From the NCBI GenBank assembly GCA_947044405.1, contig CAMRHE010000133.1, forward strand, positions 3,472,001 through 3,536,000: a DNA stretch of 64,000 nucleotides, given 5' to 3'. The stretch comes from Leptodactylus fallax. Its lineage: Eukaryota > Chordata > Amphibia > Anura > Leptodactylidae. The position numbers and the translations under genes were made by a program. Below the pieces are notes generated by a model. The model was not told the DNA's origin. It saw only the letters and a program-made list of their open reading frames with translations, and searched no databases. Shown here in pieces: positions 1 through 11,860 of the stretch. Position 1 is the first letter of the stretch. Each line of letters starts with the position of its first letter.

Positions 1-254
1 CTTTTGGCCTCCACTGGTCCTTGGTGAATGGAGACCTATGGATATATCTGAGGTATGCTGGGAGCTTTCCGAATATCTCAAATGCAGTATGATGGCCTTA
101 CAACGATGTCTTGAAGTTTTTTAGTTTATGACCTCTAGAAGGAGAAGGAAAATCTTAAATAGAATATTGCAAGGCATTTTGAGGGATGTTCTGGTTTAAG
201 GGAAGACTCTTGAACCTTTCTTAGAGGGGTTCTGCCCTCAGACATTCTCCACCT
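1..254. other. No feature recognised
   Basis: No repeat family or exon was recognised here; the small open frames lack domain signatures. Confidence 0.4.
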
Positions 255-575
255 ATTAGAAGGGCTCTTTGACAATAAGCTGATCATAAAGTTTTCCTCT
301 ACTAAGACTCCCGGACACCTGCTGTAAGTGTTTAATTTCCCTGCAGTGCCACCACTGGGGAAAGTTAGCATTACACTGTGTCCATTCAAATCAATGGGTT
401 GTCTATGTAATGCAGGACAGGACAGGTCCACCAGAATGAGAGACATCCACCTCATAACCACTCTCCACTCTGGAGATGAAGATTCTGAACAAAGGACCCC
501 TCTATCTGTATATAGTGAAGAGGAGGCACTACATACGCTCATCAGTATTTACCCGGGGCTGACCAACAGAATATA
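255..575 (+). repeat. Dispersed repeat family, copy 1
   Basis: Diverged but colinear similarity to 30285-30600 (same strand) and, for its middle part, to 38925-39090 (opposite strand). Shared landmarks are GCAGGACAGG followed by CCAGAATGAG, the ACTCTGG block and a closing GAACA. Probably an old non-autonomous element. Its ends were not resolved. Confidence 0.5.
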
Positions 576-696
576 ATAGATTCTAGTAACCAACTCAAAC
601 GGGTGGTGAAATAGACATTAAACAAAAGTCGTGACACCAATGTTAACACAGCGTTACAAATGGCTATCAGTACTTCATGTACTATATGTTTCTAGC

Positions 697-1126
697 TAGA
701 GATGACCAAACTGGTTCAGATTGAACTGGATTCAACCTGGATTTTCCAACAATTTCAGCGTTTTTATCCCACACCTGAAACTTCGGGGGTTTGTCGCCCA
801 TGAACTTATACTCAATCTTTCCTTATCTCTTCCTGACATCTTTGTGGCATCTGGGGCTCCCCATTGTCTCTTCCAGCCTTGCATTAAAGCATCAAGATGT
901 TGGCACGTGCCCTCTATGATTGGGCCTCAGTGGTCTTCCAGAATGCATGATGTCACCCAGGAGGCCAAATATTGCCAGAAGAGAACCTCGAGGAAGCACC
1001 AGACACCATGGATGACCAAAAAAGGTGAGTATCAGTGTTTGTTATGTTTCTACCCCCCTCCTGGACCTCCATTTATTATACTCTGAGGTCTGAAGAGGCC
1101 ACAGAGTTACTTCGGTTTGTGATGAA
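697..1126. mobile_element. hAT-type miniature element, left part, interrupted by a second copy
   Basis: Starts with TAGAGATGACC, the terminal motif shared with the elements at 1127, 35270, 41392 and 47340. Internally it carries the family's conserved GTGAGTATCAG segment near 1024 and TCTGAAGAGG near 1090. It is interrupted at 1127 by another member of the same family. Its remainder probably continues from about 1490 to 1540, where GCCCGAAACGAATCTT resumes the family's right end. Confidence 0.6.
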
Positions 1127-1481
1127 TAGGGATGAGCAAACTTATTCAGATCGAACTGGATTTGACTCAAATTTTCTAAACATTTTGGGCTTGACCCAAA
1201 CCCCAAAAGGTTTGTCACCCATGAAACACTATTATACTCTGGGGTCTCCTCAGGCCGGAAGAAGACCACTGTTACTTATTTTTATTCACCTATCCTGGAC
1301 CTCCACATACTCTGGTGTCTGAAGAGATCCCATAGTATATAGCATAACAGAATATATAGACTATTATATAGAATAATAGCACTTCTGGTTCATGCTGAAC
1401 AATTTTGGCCCGAAACGAACCGGAGGGCCGAAGATCACGAATATTCATTGAAACGAATCTCGTGAGATTCACCCATCTCTA
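1127..1481. mobile_element. hAT-type miniature element nested in a relative
   Basis: Left end TAGGGATGAGC and right end CCCATCTCTA are inverted. The length of 355 bp is close to the 353-bp copy at 35270. The flanking 8-mers GTGATGAA (1119-1126) and GTGACAAA (1482-1489) agree at six of eight positions, as expected for an aged 8-bp target duplication of the hAT superfamily. No transposase coding is present. Confidence 0.65.
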
Positions 1482-1540
1482 GTGACAAATTATTTAGGCC
1501 TTGAACCACCTGAGCCCGAAACGAATCTTCTACTACATAA

Positions 1541-2224
1541 AATGTGTTGTATTATTTATGCAACCCTTACTGCAAGCTATAATACAATTTTTACTTTCAT
1601 TCATTCCATGGAATGTGGCATATAAAGCATTTCATGGGGGTGCCGTTTCCTCCCCTGATCGGTTACTCAGTCGTTGGCGCTAATCTTTTTAATCGCACTT
1701 GCTCCTTTTACATTACACCACGAGATGCACACAATTAATTTAACGGCATTATTTAATTTTATGTCACAACGTGAGCTTATCACAACCAGGATCTGATCTA
1801 GGTTACGGGAAGCTGACGCCGGATTCCTACCAAGATCTCACATCTTAAAAGCAACTAAATTTGATATAAACGAAGGATAAGTGAAGCACATTAAAGTCCA
1901 TTTCCTATGACTAAACTACATGAAAAGTCACATACAAAGAGATAACCAGGAATAGAGAGAGAGCGCCCCCGGAGATTCTGTGATTGTACTAATTAATATC
2001 ATTACATGACAGCACAAAAGGAATTAATGACAAGTGCAAATCATGCTCAGGACTGTTACCATAAATACCAGAATAGAAGAGGAATTTGTTAAACTCTTTC
2101 CTTCTTATATTTAAAGGAAACTATCTCTAAAAATAAGAGGATCCTATTAAAAAACTAAATGTCGCTCTCTGCCACAGTCCTGATGCTGGTTCACAGTATC
2201 ACTCAGACATCTGGGGTATAAAGA
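1541..2224. other. Non-repetitive stretch, no gene seen
   Basis: No open frame with domain character and no recognised repeat. Possibly conserved intronic sequence; this could only be judged by cross-species alignment. Confidence 0.4.
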
Positions 2225-3480
2225 GCCAGGTAAACTGCCCCACCCTAGCAGAAGAGAAAGGCAGCACATGGGTCTAGCACAGGGTAGGCAACCTTCGGCA
2301 CTCCAGCTGTTGTAAAACTACAACTCCCAGCATGCATAATTGCTCTGCTCTTCTTGGAACTCCTGTGGAAGTAAATGGAGCATGTTGGGGTTTGTAGTTC
2401 CACAGCAGCTGGAGTGCCAAAGGTTCCTGATCCCTAGTCTAGCAGATACTTCTCCTGAATTGCTAACATGGTGGGTTTCATAAAGAGAAGAAAACATTAT
2501 TAGGTACTCACCACCATGTGCGAAATGAGGGTCAGCCCAGCCTCATATGGGACTCCTTCTTTTCATAGGTCGCCACCATGATAAGTAGTCATTTGCATTA
2601 TCAATACAAGCTACCTTTGGTGTATTTGCACTAAAGTCAATAGTGTGGCTGTAGGGGGTGCTAAAGTTGCAGTTGTACACAGCTCTAGTGTCTGCCAGAC
2701 ACCCTAGCAGAAGAGAAAGGCAGCACGGGCCTAAGTATCCCCTTGCATTATACAGTATATACAAGATAGTTGGTGTATCATATTGGCATTGAAATTAGAA
2801 GTGCAAAGGTTGCAGTTGTGCACAGCTCTAATGAATGCCAGAAAAACTGTTGCACCCTAGCAGAAGAGATAGGCAGCACAGGTCTAAATATTCCTTTGCA
2901 TCACAAGGTTGCAGTTGTGGACAGCTCTCGTGACTGCCAGACACATTGTCCCACCCTAGCAGAAGAGATAGGCAGCACAGGTCTAAGTATTCCTTTGCAT
3001 TACAAGGTTGCAGTTGTGGACGGCTCTAGTCACTGCCAGACACATTGTCCCACCCTAGCAGAAGAGAAAGGCAGCACAGGTCTAAGTATTCCTTTGCATT
3101 ACAAGCTAATTAGTGTTCTATATTTGCATTTAAATTAGGAGTGTAGCCATAGGGGGTGCAAAGGTTGCAGTTATACACAGTTCTAGTGACTGCAGACTGT
3201 CCCACCCTAGCAGAAGGAAAAGGCAGCTCAGGTCTAAATGTTATCTTCTATCGTAGATACAAGCTAGTTGGTTTACCATATTTGCATTGAAATCAGGAAT
3301 GTGACTAAGGGTATGTGCAAAGCTCTAGTCTGCCAGACACACTGTCCCACCCTAGCAGAAGAGGAAGACAGCTCAGGCCTCAGTATTCCCTTCCATTACA
3401 AGCTAGCTGGTTAAATTAGGAGTGTACTTGTATCTATAGGGGTGCAATGATGGCAGTTGTGGACAACCCTGGTGCCTGAG
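2225..3480 (+). repeat. Degenerate tandem array, units about 100-155 bp
   Basis: Seven or so imperfect copies of a unit containing CACCCTAGCAGAAGAG and GGCAGCACAGGTCTAA. Central copies near 2806, 2905 and 3004 are about 98 bp apart; outer copies carry an extra half (TTGCATTGAAAT and GGGGGTGCAAAGG) and are about 150 bp. The 122-residue open frame at 2770-3138 is the translation of three copies and shows the periodicity; it is not a gene. Confidence 0.8.
2280..2436. mobile_element. hAT-type MITE with perfect 8-bp target duplication
   Basis: A 157-bp near-palindrome. The left end CAGGGTAGGCAACCTTCGGC pairs with the right end ending GGTTCCTGATCCCTA. It is flanked by identical GTCTAGCA at 2272-2279 and 2437-2444. 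An inner arm carries ACTACAACTCCCAGCATGC and its imperfect complement. It sits inside a unit of the surrounding tandem array, so it arrived after at least part of that array existed. Confidence 0.85.
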
Positions 3481-5070
3481 GGGACCCAATGCCTTCTTAA
3501 ATAGCACATGGGCCATGCTATGCACTGGGGTCCAGGAAACACAACTTATGCCTTTGAAATAATGGTCCTATGGTCTCATCAGTATTGAGCTGGGGCTGAC
3601 CTACATATCAGATTTTAACATTCTTGTGACCTTCTGTAACAATACAATGAGGCACGGAGCAAAAAAGAACATTTCTGACTTGCCCACTATTGTGGTACCC
3701 CCAAACTCATTGGGATGAAGGAAAACGATGAATCTACTTCATGTAGACGAATGGCCAGGAAAGGAAGTAGTCCACCATAAATGGTCTGACAACTTCCCTT
3801 ACAGCTACCCATCAATCTATGTTGGGATGGGCAATGTATCCCCAGAACTATATCATCTAGCCCGGTGTTTATTTGGTGCTAAGTGATGGGCTAGCAACTC
3901 TTTTTGGTCTTCTCATACAATGAAAACCAAAAAATGTTGGCACGTCCAGAAGACCAGCCTTGGAGGGGTGAAACCTGGACATGCTGGAGGCCACTACTAA
4001 AGGGGTACCATAATATTTAGTGACTCGGCCATCCCGATCACTCAACGATATGGAAAATTATTGTTAAGTGTTGTGGCAAAGGCTGTTGAGGACTGTATAG
4101 TTGTATTATATGGGCACTATATGGTAAACCATAAGGGGGTACATTAATAAAAAATACCGTAAGGGCACTATTCAATCTAAGGCTGACCCGGGGCATACCA
4201 ACTTCACCAGTCAGTCACCATTAACCCCTCATATCCAGCTCTGTAGAACTGAAAGGGCTCTAGAACGTCAATGAATTCTGGCATTTGACTATTAGCGGGA
4301 GCAGCGGGATTCCCTTTTATGCAGTATGATAAAAGAAAAGCATTAACACTGCCGCCTTCTATTACTCTGACTACACCATTATTTATTAATGCTAAAACGC
4401 TTTACAATGAGAAGACTTTTTATTACCCGGCATGGAGTACAGTACAAATGGCACAGCTTAAAATAAAACTCTCACTATCACTCAGCCGCTACTTTACCTC
4501 CAGAAAATGCTCCGCCTGTTGTTCACGATCCAACTTTCTTGACGTCGTGGTAATGAGACCTAAAGGAAAGCGAAGGAGACATCATTTCAGTTTCCAAATC
4601 TGTATTGGAAAGTTTGTTAAGTCATTTGTGGTTGTCTTAATATCACACTCGGAGACTCTTAGATCAATGTAAAGTTGAAAGTTCATCATTCATATAGAGC
4701 AAATGTAGCAGCGTTCAATAATTCAGCGACTGGTTAGTTCCAGGGTTGGATAATGTTGTGAAATACAAAGTAACTGGATAAGGTAGGCACTTCGTTGTAT
4801 GAATTTTAAGCTCTGGGACCCCCACGATTACGAGAACGGGGGTCCTGTGTTCCCCCGTATGAATAAAGCAGTGGTCAAACATGTGTGATGCCGCTCATCT
4901 CTACAGGACTGCCAAGGAGACAGCCAAGTGCTTGGCTATCTTCGGCAGTCACATAGAGTTGACTGCTCACTCGCTGCCTCATTCAAGAGGACCCCTATTC
5001 TTAAGATCGATGGGGGTCCCTTCAATCCAACTCTTATCTCCTATTCTGTAGAGTTTAGTCAACAAGTTCA
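3481..5070. other. No gene recognised
   Basis: No recognisable exon or repeat family. A 117-residue open frame at 4319-4672 has no domain signature. Confidence 0.4.
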
Positions 5071-5423
5071 TTAAAGGGGTTTTCCAGACTATAATATTAA
5101 TCATCGATTCTTAGGAAGTTCCACCAATATCAGATCTGTTGGGGGTTCTTCTCCTGATACCCTTGCCGACGCTATCTATATGACTACAGCACAGTGCCGT
5201 ATATTTGTTAGTGGTTGTGCCTGGTACTGCATCTCAGCCCAAGGAGAATTGGACTGTGCTGCAATACCAGGCACAACCACTACCAATTGATGGCGCTGTG
5301 CCTGGTAAGCAATGAAAAGAATGCAAAACTGGAGCAGCCTCTTCAGTCTTCAGGTGTCAGATGTCTACCAGTTTGATATTTTTAGCAGAATTAATCAATA
5401 ATACAGTCTCAAAATCCCTTTAA
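5071..5423. mobile_element. Palindromic MITE with TTAA ends
   Basis: TTAAAGGGGTTTTCCAGACT at the left pairs with AAAATCCCTTTAA at the right, and the similarity of the arms continues inward (TATAATATTAATCATC). TTAA lies at both ends (5071-5074, 5420-5423). The interior carries the GCTGCAATACCAGGCACAAC module seen in several relatives. TTAA duplications are typical of piggyBac and Kolobok/T2 elements; which one cannot be decided without a transposase. Confidence 0.75.
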
Positions 5424-5907
5424 AGGTTGTCACATCAAGTCAATTCCTTGTCTAAATATAGTTTTCCTAGGGTATGATAACTAACTATTTAGTAAAGTGA
5501 CAAACATGATCCGCTAAAAAGAAAATCCCTCTGCCCTGGATTATAGGAGGGGGAGGGGAACACTTAAGAGACCCTCATCTATATATCTGTAAGACATAAC
5601 AGGGTCTATAGATTAAGATGACAAGATCCTATCTGGAGGACTCTTTGGAGCAATCACTTCTCACTAGGGTCTATTTCTTATGGGAAAAGTCACAAATAAT
5701 GTATTAGATGTTATTGATAATCTGTCAGGTGTACAATGATAACAAAGATTACAATGCATTTACCAGTGGACACCGCACATATTCTGCGCATTAACATATT
5801 CTACATATAGGGACATCACAATCATATCTTCTGGAAGGACCAATGAACCCGGCCTCATACTTCTGCCCACTCATTGTAAGTGACACATCATGAACATGTA
5901 GCATACG

Positions 5908-6420
5908 TGATGATATCTGCTCCACCTAGAGATCAACGTCAAGATAAATAATGGCTCCATAGACCCAAAGGATTTCTGCCCCATCTGGCAAATAGAACAT
6001 AGTGAGGGTGGACAACTCTTGATGTTTTTCCCATCTCCTATTTTTTAGATCTGGACTTTCCTCCAACCATGCTGAAATCATCATGTGGTGAAGAACACAT
6101 GGGCAACAGATATCTGCTCCACCTAGAGATCAACGTCAAGATAAATGATGGCTCTATAGACCTAATGGATTTCTGCCATGTCTGGCAAATAGAACATAGT
6201 AAGGGTGGACAACTCTTGATGTTTTTCCCATCTCTCATTGTACTACATTTAGATTTTCCTTCAACCATGCTGGAACCATCATGTGGTGATGCACACATGG
6301 GCACCAGATAGGCGCTCCACTTACAGGTCAATGTCCTGATAAATAATGGCTTTATAGACCCAATGGATTTCTGCCCCAATTGGCCAACAGAACACAGTGG
6401 AAGTGGACAACACTTTTCCC
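5908..6420 (+). repeat. Triplicated segment of about 198 bp
   Basis: Copies begin near 5908, 6106 and 6305. The first two share CTGCTCCACCTAGAGATCAA, then a GGATTTCTGCC block and GGACAACTCTTGATG. The third is more diverged and shorter. The open frames on both strands arise from the copies. Confidence 0.8.
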
Positions 6421-6472
6421 ATTTCTCACTTTGCTAGATTTGGATTTTCCTCCATCTTGGTTGACATCACCA

Positions 6473-6707
6473 TTAAAGTGGTATCCAGTGAGTCTTTTTT
6501 GTGTTCCTTCCTCCGGGGGGTTTTTATAAGCTGTATCTAGGAGTTGCGAGCTGGTTCTGAGTCACATTATTGGAACCAGCACCCACTCTAGGGTCTGGTT
6601 CTGATCATGTGACCTGGTGTCGAAACCAGCCTGAAACCTGTACGTAAAACATGTAAAAACCCCTGGAAGAAGGAAGACAAGGAAGACTTCCTAGACAACC
6701 CCTTTAA
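6473..6707. mobile_element. Palindromic MITE with TTAA ends
   Basis: The left arm (TTAAAGTGG, then TTCCTTCCTCC and GGGTTTTTATAAG) is complementary to the right arm (GTAAAAACCCCTGGAAGAAG, then CAACCCCTTTAA). TTAA lies at 6473-6476 and 6704-6707. Confidence 0.72.
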
Positions 6708-7078
6708 GACATAAGAGATTACCGCGTGCTGATACTTTAGGGGCTCCGTGCAGGCATTTTTATTATTTGTTTCATGCAAAGAAAAAAAGGTAAATGGTAC
6801 AAAGTATCTAAGTTCCCAGACAATGATCTATTCTGAAATGCTCCGAGTAACCAGAGGGCGAGCTGTCCAAGCAATATCCGTCCAACACACAGAAAGCAGA
6901 AATGTCAGGAGTTAATGTAGCGGCTGTATCTACTTAATCTTAATAATTCACATAGTCTATGAAAAGTAATAGGAAAAAAGCAAACTGGAACCAGGGACTA
7001 ATGGAATATACAAGACACGGGGAAATAGGAGAATTACTAATATTTCTATATTACTACTATATATGTCTTCTAAAATTT

Positions 7079-7416
7079 TTAAAGGGATTTTCCAGGATTA
7101 TGAGATTGATAACCTGTCTTTAGGATGGGTCATCAATATCAGATGGATATACAGGCACTTCCACATATCAGCTGTTCTGCTTTATTGCTTACCAGGCACA
7201 GCGCCATACATTGTATAGTGGCTATGCTTGGTATTGCAGCTCAACCCCATTCACATGAATGGGACTAAGCTGCAAACAGACCGTGTGACACAACTGACCA
7301 CTGAAGTGGCACTCACACAAACTGCTGATCAGTGGGGGTGCTGGGGGTCTCCTTAGATATTGATGGCGGTTCCTAAGGACAGGGAATCGATATTAAAATC
7401 CCAGAAGACTCCTTAG
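7079..7416. mobile_element. TTAA-type MITE, right end decayed
   Basis: TTAAAGGGATTTTCCAGG at the left and TATTAAAATCCCAGAAGACT near the right are inverted. The interior has the family's GGATGGGTCATCAATATC, GCAGCTCA and CCATTCACATGAATGGG palindrome. The last bases of the right terminus are mutated. Confidence 0.65.
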
Positions 7417-7429
7417 ATTATTGCGCTAA

Positions 7430-7832
7430 AGCAGCTGAAGACCTATAGTGGCAGTGCCCCCATGACAACACTTCCTGCCGCTCTGATTTCACCTGCGCTA
7501 GCTCACACAGAAGTCTATGGAGAGGGGAGTGGGAGGACATTAATAGATTTATTGCCTCATTCTACACAGTCTCATCTTGAAGATACAGCAGTGTCAGAAG
7601 AGCTCTCTCAGTCACAATGTAGGAGAATTCAGCAGCTGTAGCTATCTGTGTGTATTTTCCAGCTTTCTCCTCCCCCTCCCTTCTCCATAGACTTCTATAT
7701 ACTTAGCAACTCAGCCTGAGAGAAGTGGAGAAGGAAATAAATTTCTTTCATAAGATATATTACAAAGTTTCTTGTATTCACCTGTACTTTTAATTTATGA
7801 AACATTTTTTATTAATTGGAGGTTCACTTTAA
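7430..7832. mobile_element. Right portion of a long palindromic MITE (relative of 37766-38539)
   Basis: Shares with 38190-38539 the ordered blocks CACACAGAAGTCTATGGAGA, TCTCCATAGACTTCTATATA, AAGATATATTAC and the terminal TTGGAGGTTCACTT, ending in TTAA (7829-7832). The matching left arm is missing. Confidence 0.68.
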
Positions 7833-8045
7833 GACAGGAAAAACTGAAGTACAAGCAGCTGAGCTGAAAAGTGAAGGACTGCGTGTATACAGCTACTGTA
7901 CATAGGGTTGCATTCACAAATTGCGTCAAAATCGCATTTCGCAAAATGCTCCAGTTTTCACATAATTTTGCACACAATTTTACAAAAAACACAACAACTG
8001 TAATTAAAAAATGGTGAAAATACATCATGGGGTCAATCAACCACT

Positions 8046-8397
8046 TTAAGGGGTTTTCTAGAAATAGGAAAAAAATTGTCCTAAAGGGAAAAATGGGATC
8101 AAATAATAAAAGTTCTCATTTGCGTAACATTTTGGCACCACCGCTTTGGTGCTCCTCGCCCGTCTTACTCTACTTGACTGCAGTAATGACTGCTGCAGCC
8201 CATCCCTGGCATCACTGGTACACCACTGAGGCTGTAGTGGTCATGTGTGGATGGAGCATCAGTAACCAACTGGGGAATCGGAGTGGCAGTGCTGGCATGT
8301 CAGTAAGATTTATAGGATGTGTATTTGGTCTCTTATTATTTTATCCCATTTTCTATTGGTGGGCAAATTTTGGCCCCTCCTGGTAAACCCCCTTTAA
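8046..8397. mobile_element. Palindromic MITE with TTAA ends
   Basis: Long imperfect arms: TTAAGGGGTTTTCTAGAAAT at the left against TCCTGGTAAACCCCCTTTAA at the right, with inner AATGGGATCAAATAATAA matching the complement of TTATTATTTTATCCCATT. The 119-residue open frame inside is incidental. Confidence 0.75.
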
Positions 8398-9529
8398 ATT
8401 TTTTTTTTTTAATGAACTGAATGCCCCCTAGTGTGGGTGGAATGGAAATAAGAAATATTTCATAATACATTCAAATATCTTGAAATATTTAACTCGCTAC
8501 TTTTCATATAGAAGCATCATGCTAATATATGGTAGCGCCACATAGTGGCAGAATCACAAATATACTCCGGGAACAAGAAGATGGCGCCAACTAACCAGTG
8601 AGCCTATCGACACCTGCTAAATGCATATATATCACAATGGAATTTCAACAATGATGTACCCAGGCACCAAACCTGGCCAATATGTGGCCGCCAGGTTTTG
8701 AGCGGCCACTCTAATTTCGCACACCCCATCCGCAGATCGCCTTTTAATTACCACACATATTTTCCACTTCTAAACGAAACAACAAACTTCATTCGAGACC
8801 CACTCTCTGCAGTGCAGCGTATTCCAGATGGAGCTGCTGCATGTGCCAAAAATTTATATAGAGCCGCGTGCGGGAACAGAATTTTTTTTTTCGGCTCGCT
8901 ACATATTGATTACTGCAGGAGGGACGCACTTTATTTAACACGGCACAAGAGAACTCCGCTGACTCATTTTGCATGTGCTACATTATAGACTTTCAAAAAG
9001 TAAACCCGTCCCCGGCCAACGCAGCTGAATGGACCACTCCATCGAGTGCACCGAGGGGCTGCTAATTGTAGCCGTTAGACCAGCAGTGCCCCTTTCATTC
9101 AACACACAAAAAAACCCTAAACAAAGCCAGAGACTAAAAGAAGGCCGCGCCACCTGTTGCCGATGACATCATCATGCGAGATGAAACATTTTTGAAAAAA
9201 GGGGATCAAGGACAATTCAGTTGCCCATTGAATAAGCCTCTATCTAGCAACAAGAGGGGGATATTTCACAGCCTAAAAGTACTTGGCATATAACAGGCGC
9301 CTCTTTTTCCTTTTATCCGGAGAATGTGAGTGTTTCAGGGGTTTACACTATAATTCCATTAAATTAGGCAAATCCTTCCCTCCTGGAAGGACTGAAGAAA
9401 AAAAAAAACATGTCTGGACAGGGTTACAGCGTAGGACAAGAACAGTAAGAGGGTAGGGGTGTTGGTACCTTGCAAATATTAAGTTACCATATATTATCAC
9501 CCTTGCAATAGAGTGGCCGAATCATTAAA
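8398..9529. other. No gene recognised
   Basis: Apart from short A and T runs, no repeat family or exon is recognisable. Confidence 0.4.
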
Positions 9530-9676
9530 CCGGCATTTGGTAGTCCAGAAATTTGGGAAAAGTGCCAGAAAACCCAATTTAAGGGTTACCCATTTTATAT
9601 AATTTTATATTTTACCTCTTAAAAATTGGGCTCTTCTTCCCCCCCCCGGGCCGGGGCCTCCCCCCCCTTCCCCCCC

Positions 9677-9724
<48 letters not shown>

Positions 9725-9740
9725 CCCCCCCGCGGCGGGG

Positions 9741-9790
<50 letters not shown>

Positions 9791-10702
9791 CCGCCCGCGC
9801 GGCGCGGCGGGGGCCCCCGCCCCGCCGGGGGGGGGGGCCCCCCCCGGGCCCGGATCCAGAAAACCCAATTTAAGGGTTACCCATTTTATATAATTTTTTA
9901 TTTTACCTCTTAAAAATTTGGCTCATCATTCCCTAGCTAGGCCGCGGACAACTAGCCCTACCTAACTAACTAACTCAGCCCCCCACCCCATCACACTTAC
10001 CTGTCTTCCTGTCCGGATCTTCTGGGCACAGGAGATCACTTCCTTCTGTCCTTCACCTCTTCACGTCTGCTGTTGCCTGCACAATAGAGCCAGACTGCTC
10101 GGAACTCCGGCTCTATTGCGCAGGTGGCATTCGATAGTCCAGAAATTCGGGAAAAGTGCCAGAAAACCCAATTTCAGGGTTACCCATTTTATATAATTTT
10201 ATATTTTACTTCTTAAAAATTCGGCTCATCATCCCCTAGCTAGGCCGTGGACTACTAGCCCTACCAAACTAACTAACTCAGCCCCCCACCCCATCATACT
10301 TATCTGTCTTCCTGTCCGGATCTTCTGGGCACAGGAGATCACTTCCTTCTGTCCTCCGTCTTTTTACGTCAGCTCTATTACGCAGGTGTGGGAGGCCGGC
10401 AGACGTCAAAAAGAGGAGGACCCATCCCTCCTGAAAGAAGTGACGTTTCATGCCCAGAAGATCCAGACATGAAGACAGGTAAGTATGATGGGCTGGGGGA
10501 TAGTATTGGTGATATTCTGTTTCTGGAAACGGGGAGATGGAACGTCACCAGAAAATCAGAAAATGTGCCTTGGGCGGTCACATGACCACCCCAGCTCTAT
10601 GGGTAAATATAAATTTTTGATAAAGTAAGTCAGTTAGAAGTTAGGCGGGGAGGGGGTTTAGTTTAGTGTTAAAGTATCATTTTATCCTGGACAACCCCTT
10701 AA
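9530..10702. mobile_element. Large palindromic MITE with partial internal duplication
   Basis: A segment starting GTAGTCCAGAAATT (9540) recurs at 10134; both copies run through GCTAGGCCG, TAACTAACTCAGCCCCCC and GTCTTCCTGTCCGGATCTTC. The right portion (10400-10702) is the inverse: AGAAGATCCAGACATGAAG, AAGTATGATGGG, closing with CCTGGACAACCCCTTAA. The right end has TTAA (10699-10702). The left terminus is uncertain. The first copy is interrupted by the C/G block. Confidence 0.6.
9634..9855. repeat. C/G homopolymer-like block, possible assembly artefact
   Basis: About 200 bases almost entirely C with short G runs, ending GGGCCCGGATCC. Directly flanked by two copies of a roughly 65-bp segment (from 9565 and from 9856). 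The second MITE copy (from 10134) lacks both the block and the flanking duplication, so about 291 bp is extra here. The poly-proline and poly-glycine frames over it are not genes. Confidence 0.8.
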
Positions 10703-11252
10703 AGGTAATACCAAATTTAGGTTGTTTGTTATGCTTTAATCTTTTTGTGTAAAAATACACTTAAAAAATTATTGGTTTTTGTGTCATTTGTTTTTATTTT
10801 TTCTTCAACTGGACTGTAGCAGGGCTTGTGTTTGCAAGATGAGCTGTAGTTCTCATTGGTATCATTTTATGACTTTTTCATTACTTTTTATTCCAGTTTA
10901 TTGTGTTTAGCGTTTTTTTTTTCTTTACATGAATATTTTAAGGTGAGAAAGGGATATATTTTTGAACATGTTATTTTCTTTTTTATTTTACATGTTTATT
11001 TGTTTAGTCCTATTAGGCTAGTAAATCCTGTGATCATGTGATCATGTTCTGATTGTTCATGTAATACACTACAATACTTCTGTATAGCAATGTATTGTAC
11101 TTTGCCTGTCAGCGTTATGCTGTCCTACTAGATCCAGTTGATAGGCTATGTCAAGGTGGGAACGCCCCCCCTTTACTATGACCATGCTTCGAAAGTGAAC
11201 GGTACCTAAAGTACGCCTGTTCTGAACAGAAAGTTAGTGAATTTCTGTGTGG
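10703..11252. other. AT-rich stretch, no gene
   Basis: T-rich, without recognisable coding or repeat structure apart from short homopolymer runs. Confidence 0.4.
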
Positions 11253-11860
11253 TTGCATGTATTCGATCAGTAGTCACCCAGACAGGAAGTCAGTTGGTTG
11301 CTAGGCAACCTGGATTAAAATTGCCCACAGAAGATACTCAATGTGTGTTTCCAAATTCTGGTTTTGTAATATCGTTTTTGGAGTCAAACCCAGCTATGGT
11401 TCTAAAATAATCCTGTTTTAGCAGAGAGTCAGTGAACTTCCACATGGTTGTATGTACTCAATCAGTGGTCACCCAAACAGGAAGTCATCTCGTTGCTAGG
11501 CAACCTGAACTAAAATTACCCATATGCTTGCATGTACTCAATCAGTGGTCACCCAAACAGGAAGTCAGCTGGTTGCTAGGTAACCTGAACTAAAACTACC
11601 CAATTGCTTGCATGTACTCAATCAGTGGTCACCCAAACAGGAAGTCAGCTGGTTGCTAGGTAACCTGAACTAAAACTACCCAATTGCTTGCATGTACTCA
11701 ATCAGTGGTCACCCAAACAGGACGTCAGCTGGTTGCTAGGTAACCTGAACTAAAACTACCCAATTGCTTGCATGTACTCAATCAGTGGTCACCCAAACAG
11801 GAAGTCATCTTGTTGCTAGGCAACCTGAACTAAAACTACCTGCAAAAGACACTCAGGGTA
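11253..11860 (+). repeat. 80-bp tandem array
   Basis: Units containing CAATCAGTGGTCACCCAAAC, GGTTGCTAGGTAACCTGAAC and TAAAACTACC repeat at 11526, 11606, 11686 and 11766, exactly 80 bp apart. A further copy lies at about 11450 and a diverged one at about 11253. Successive middle copies are almost identical. Confidence 0.88.

Noticed and set aside
2770..3138. 122-residue internally repetitive open frame
   Set aside because: The repeats are those of the underlying DNA array, with a unit size near 98 bp that does not keep a reading frame over longer distances.
9605..9913. Poly-proline and poly-glycine open frames
   Set aside because: Translation of the C/G block; no biological signal, and the DNA itself is doubtful.
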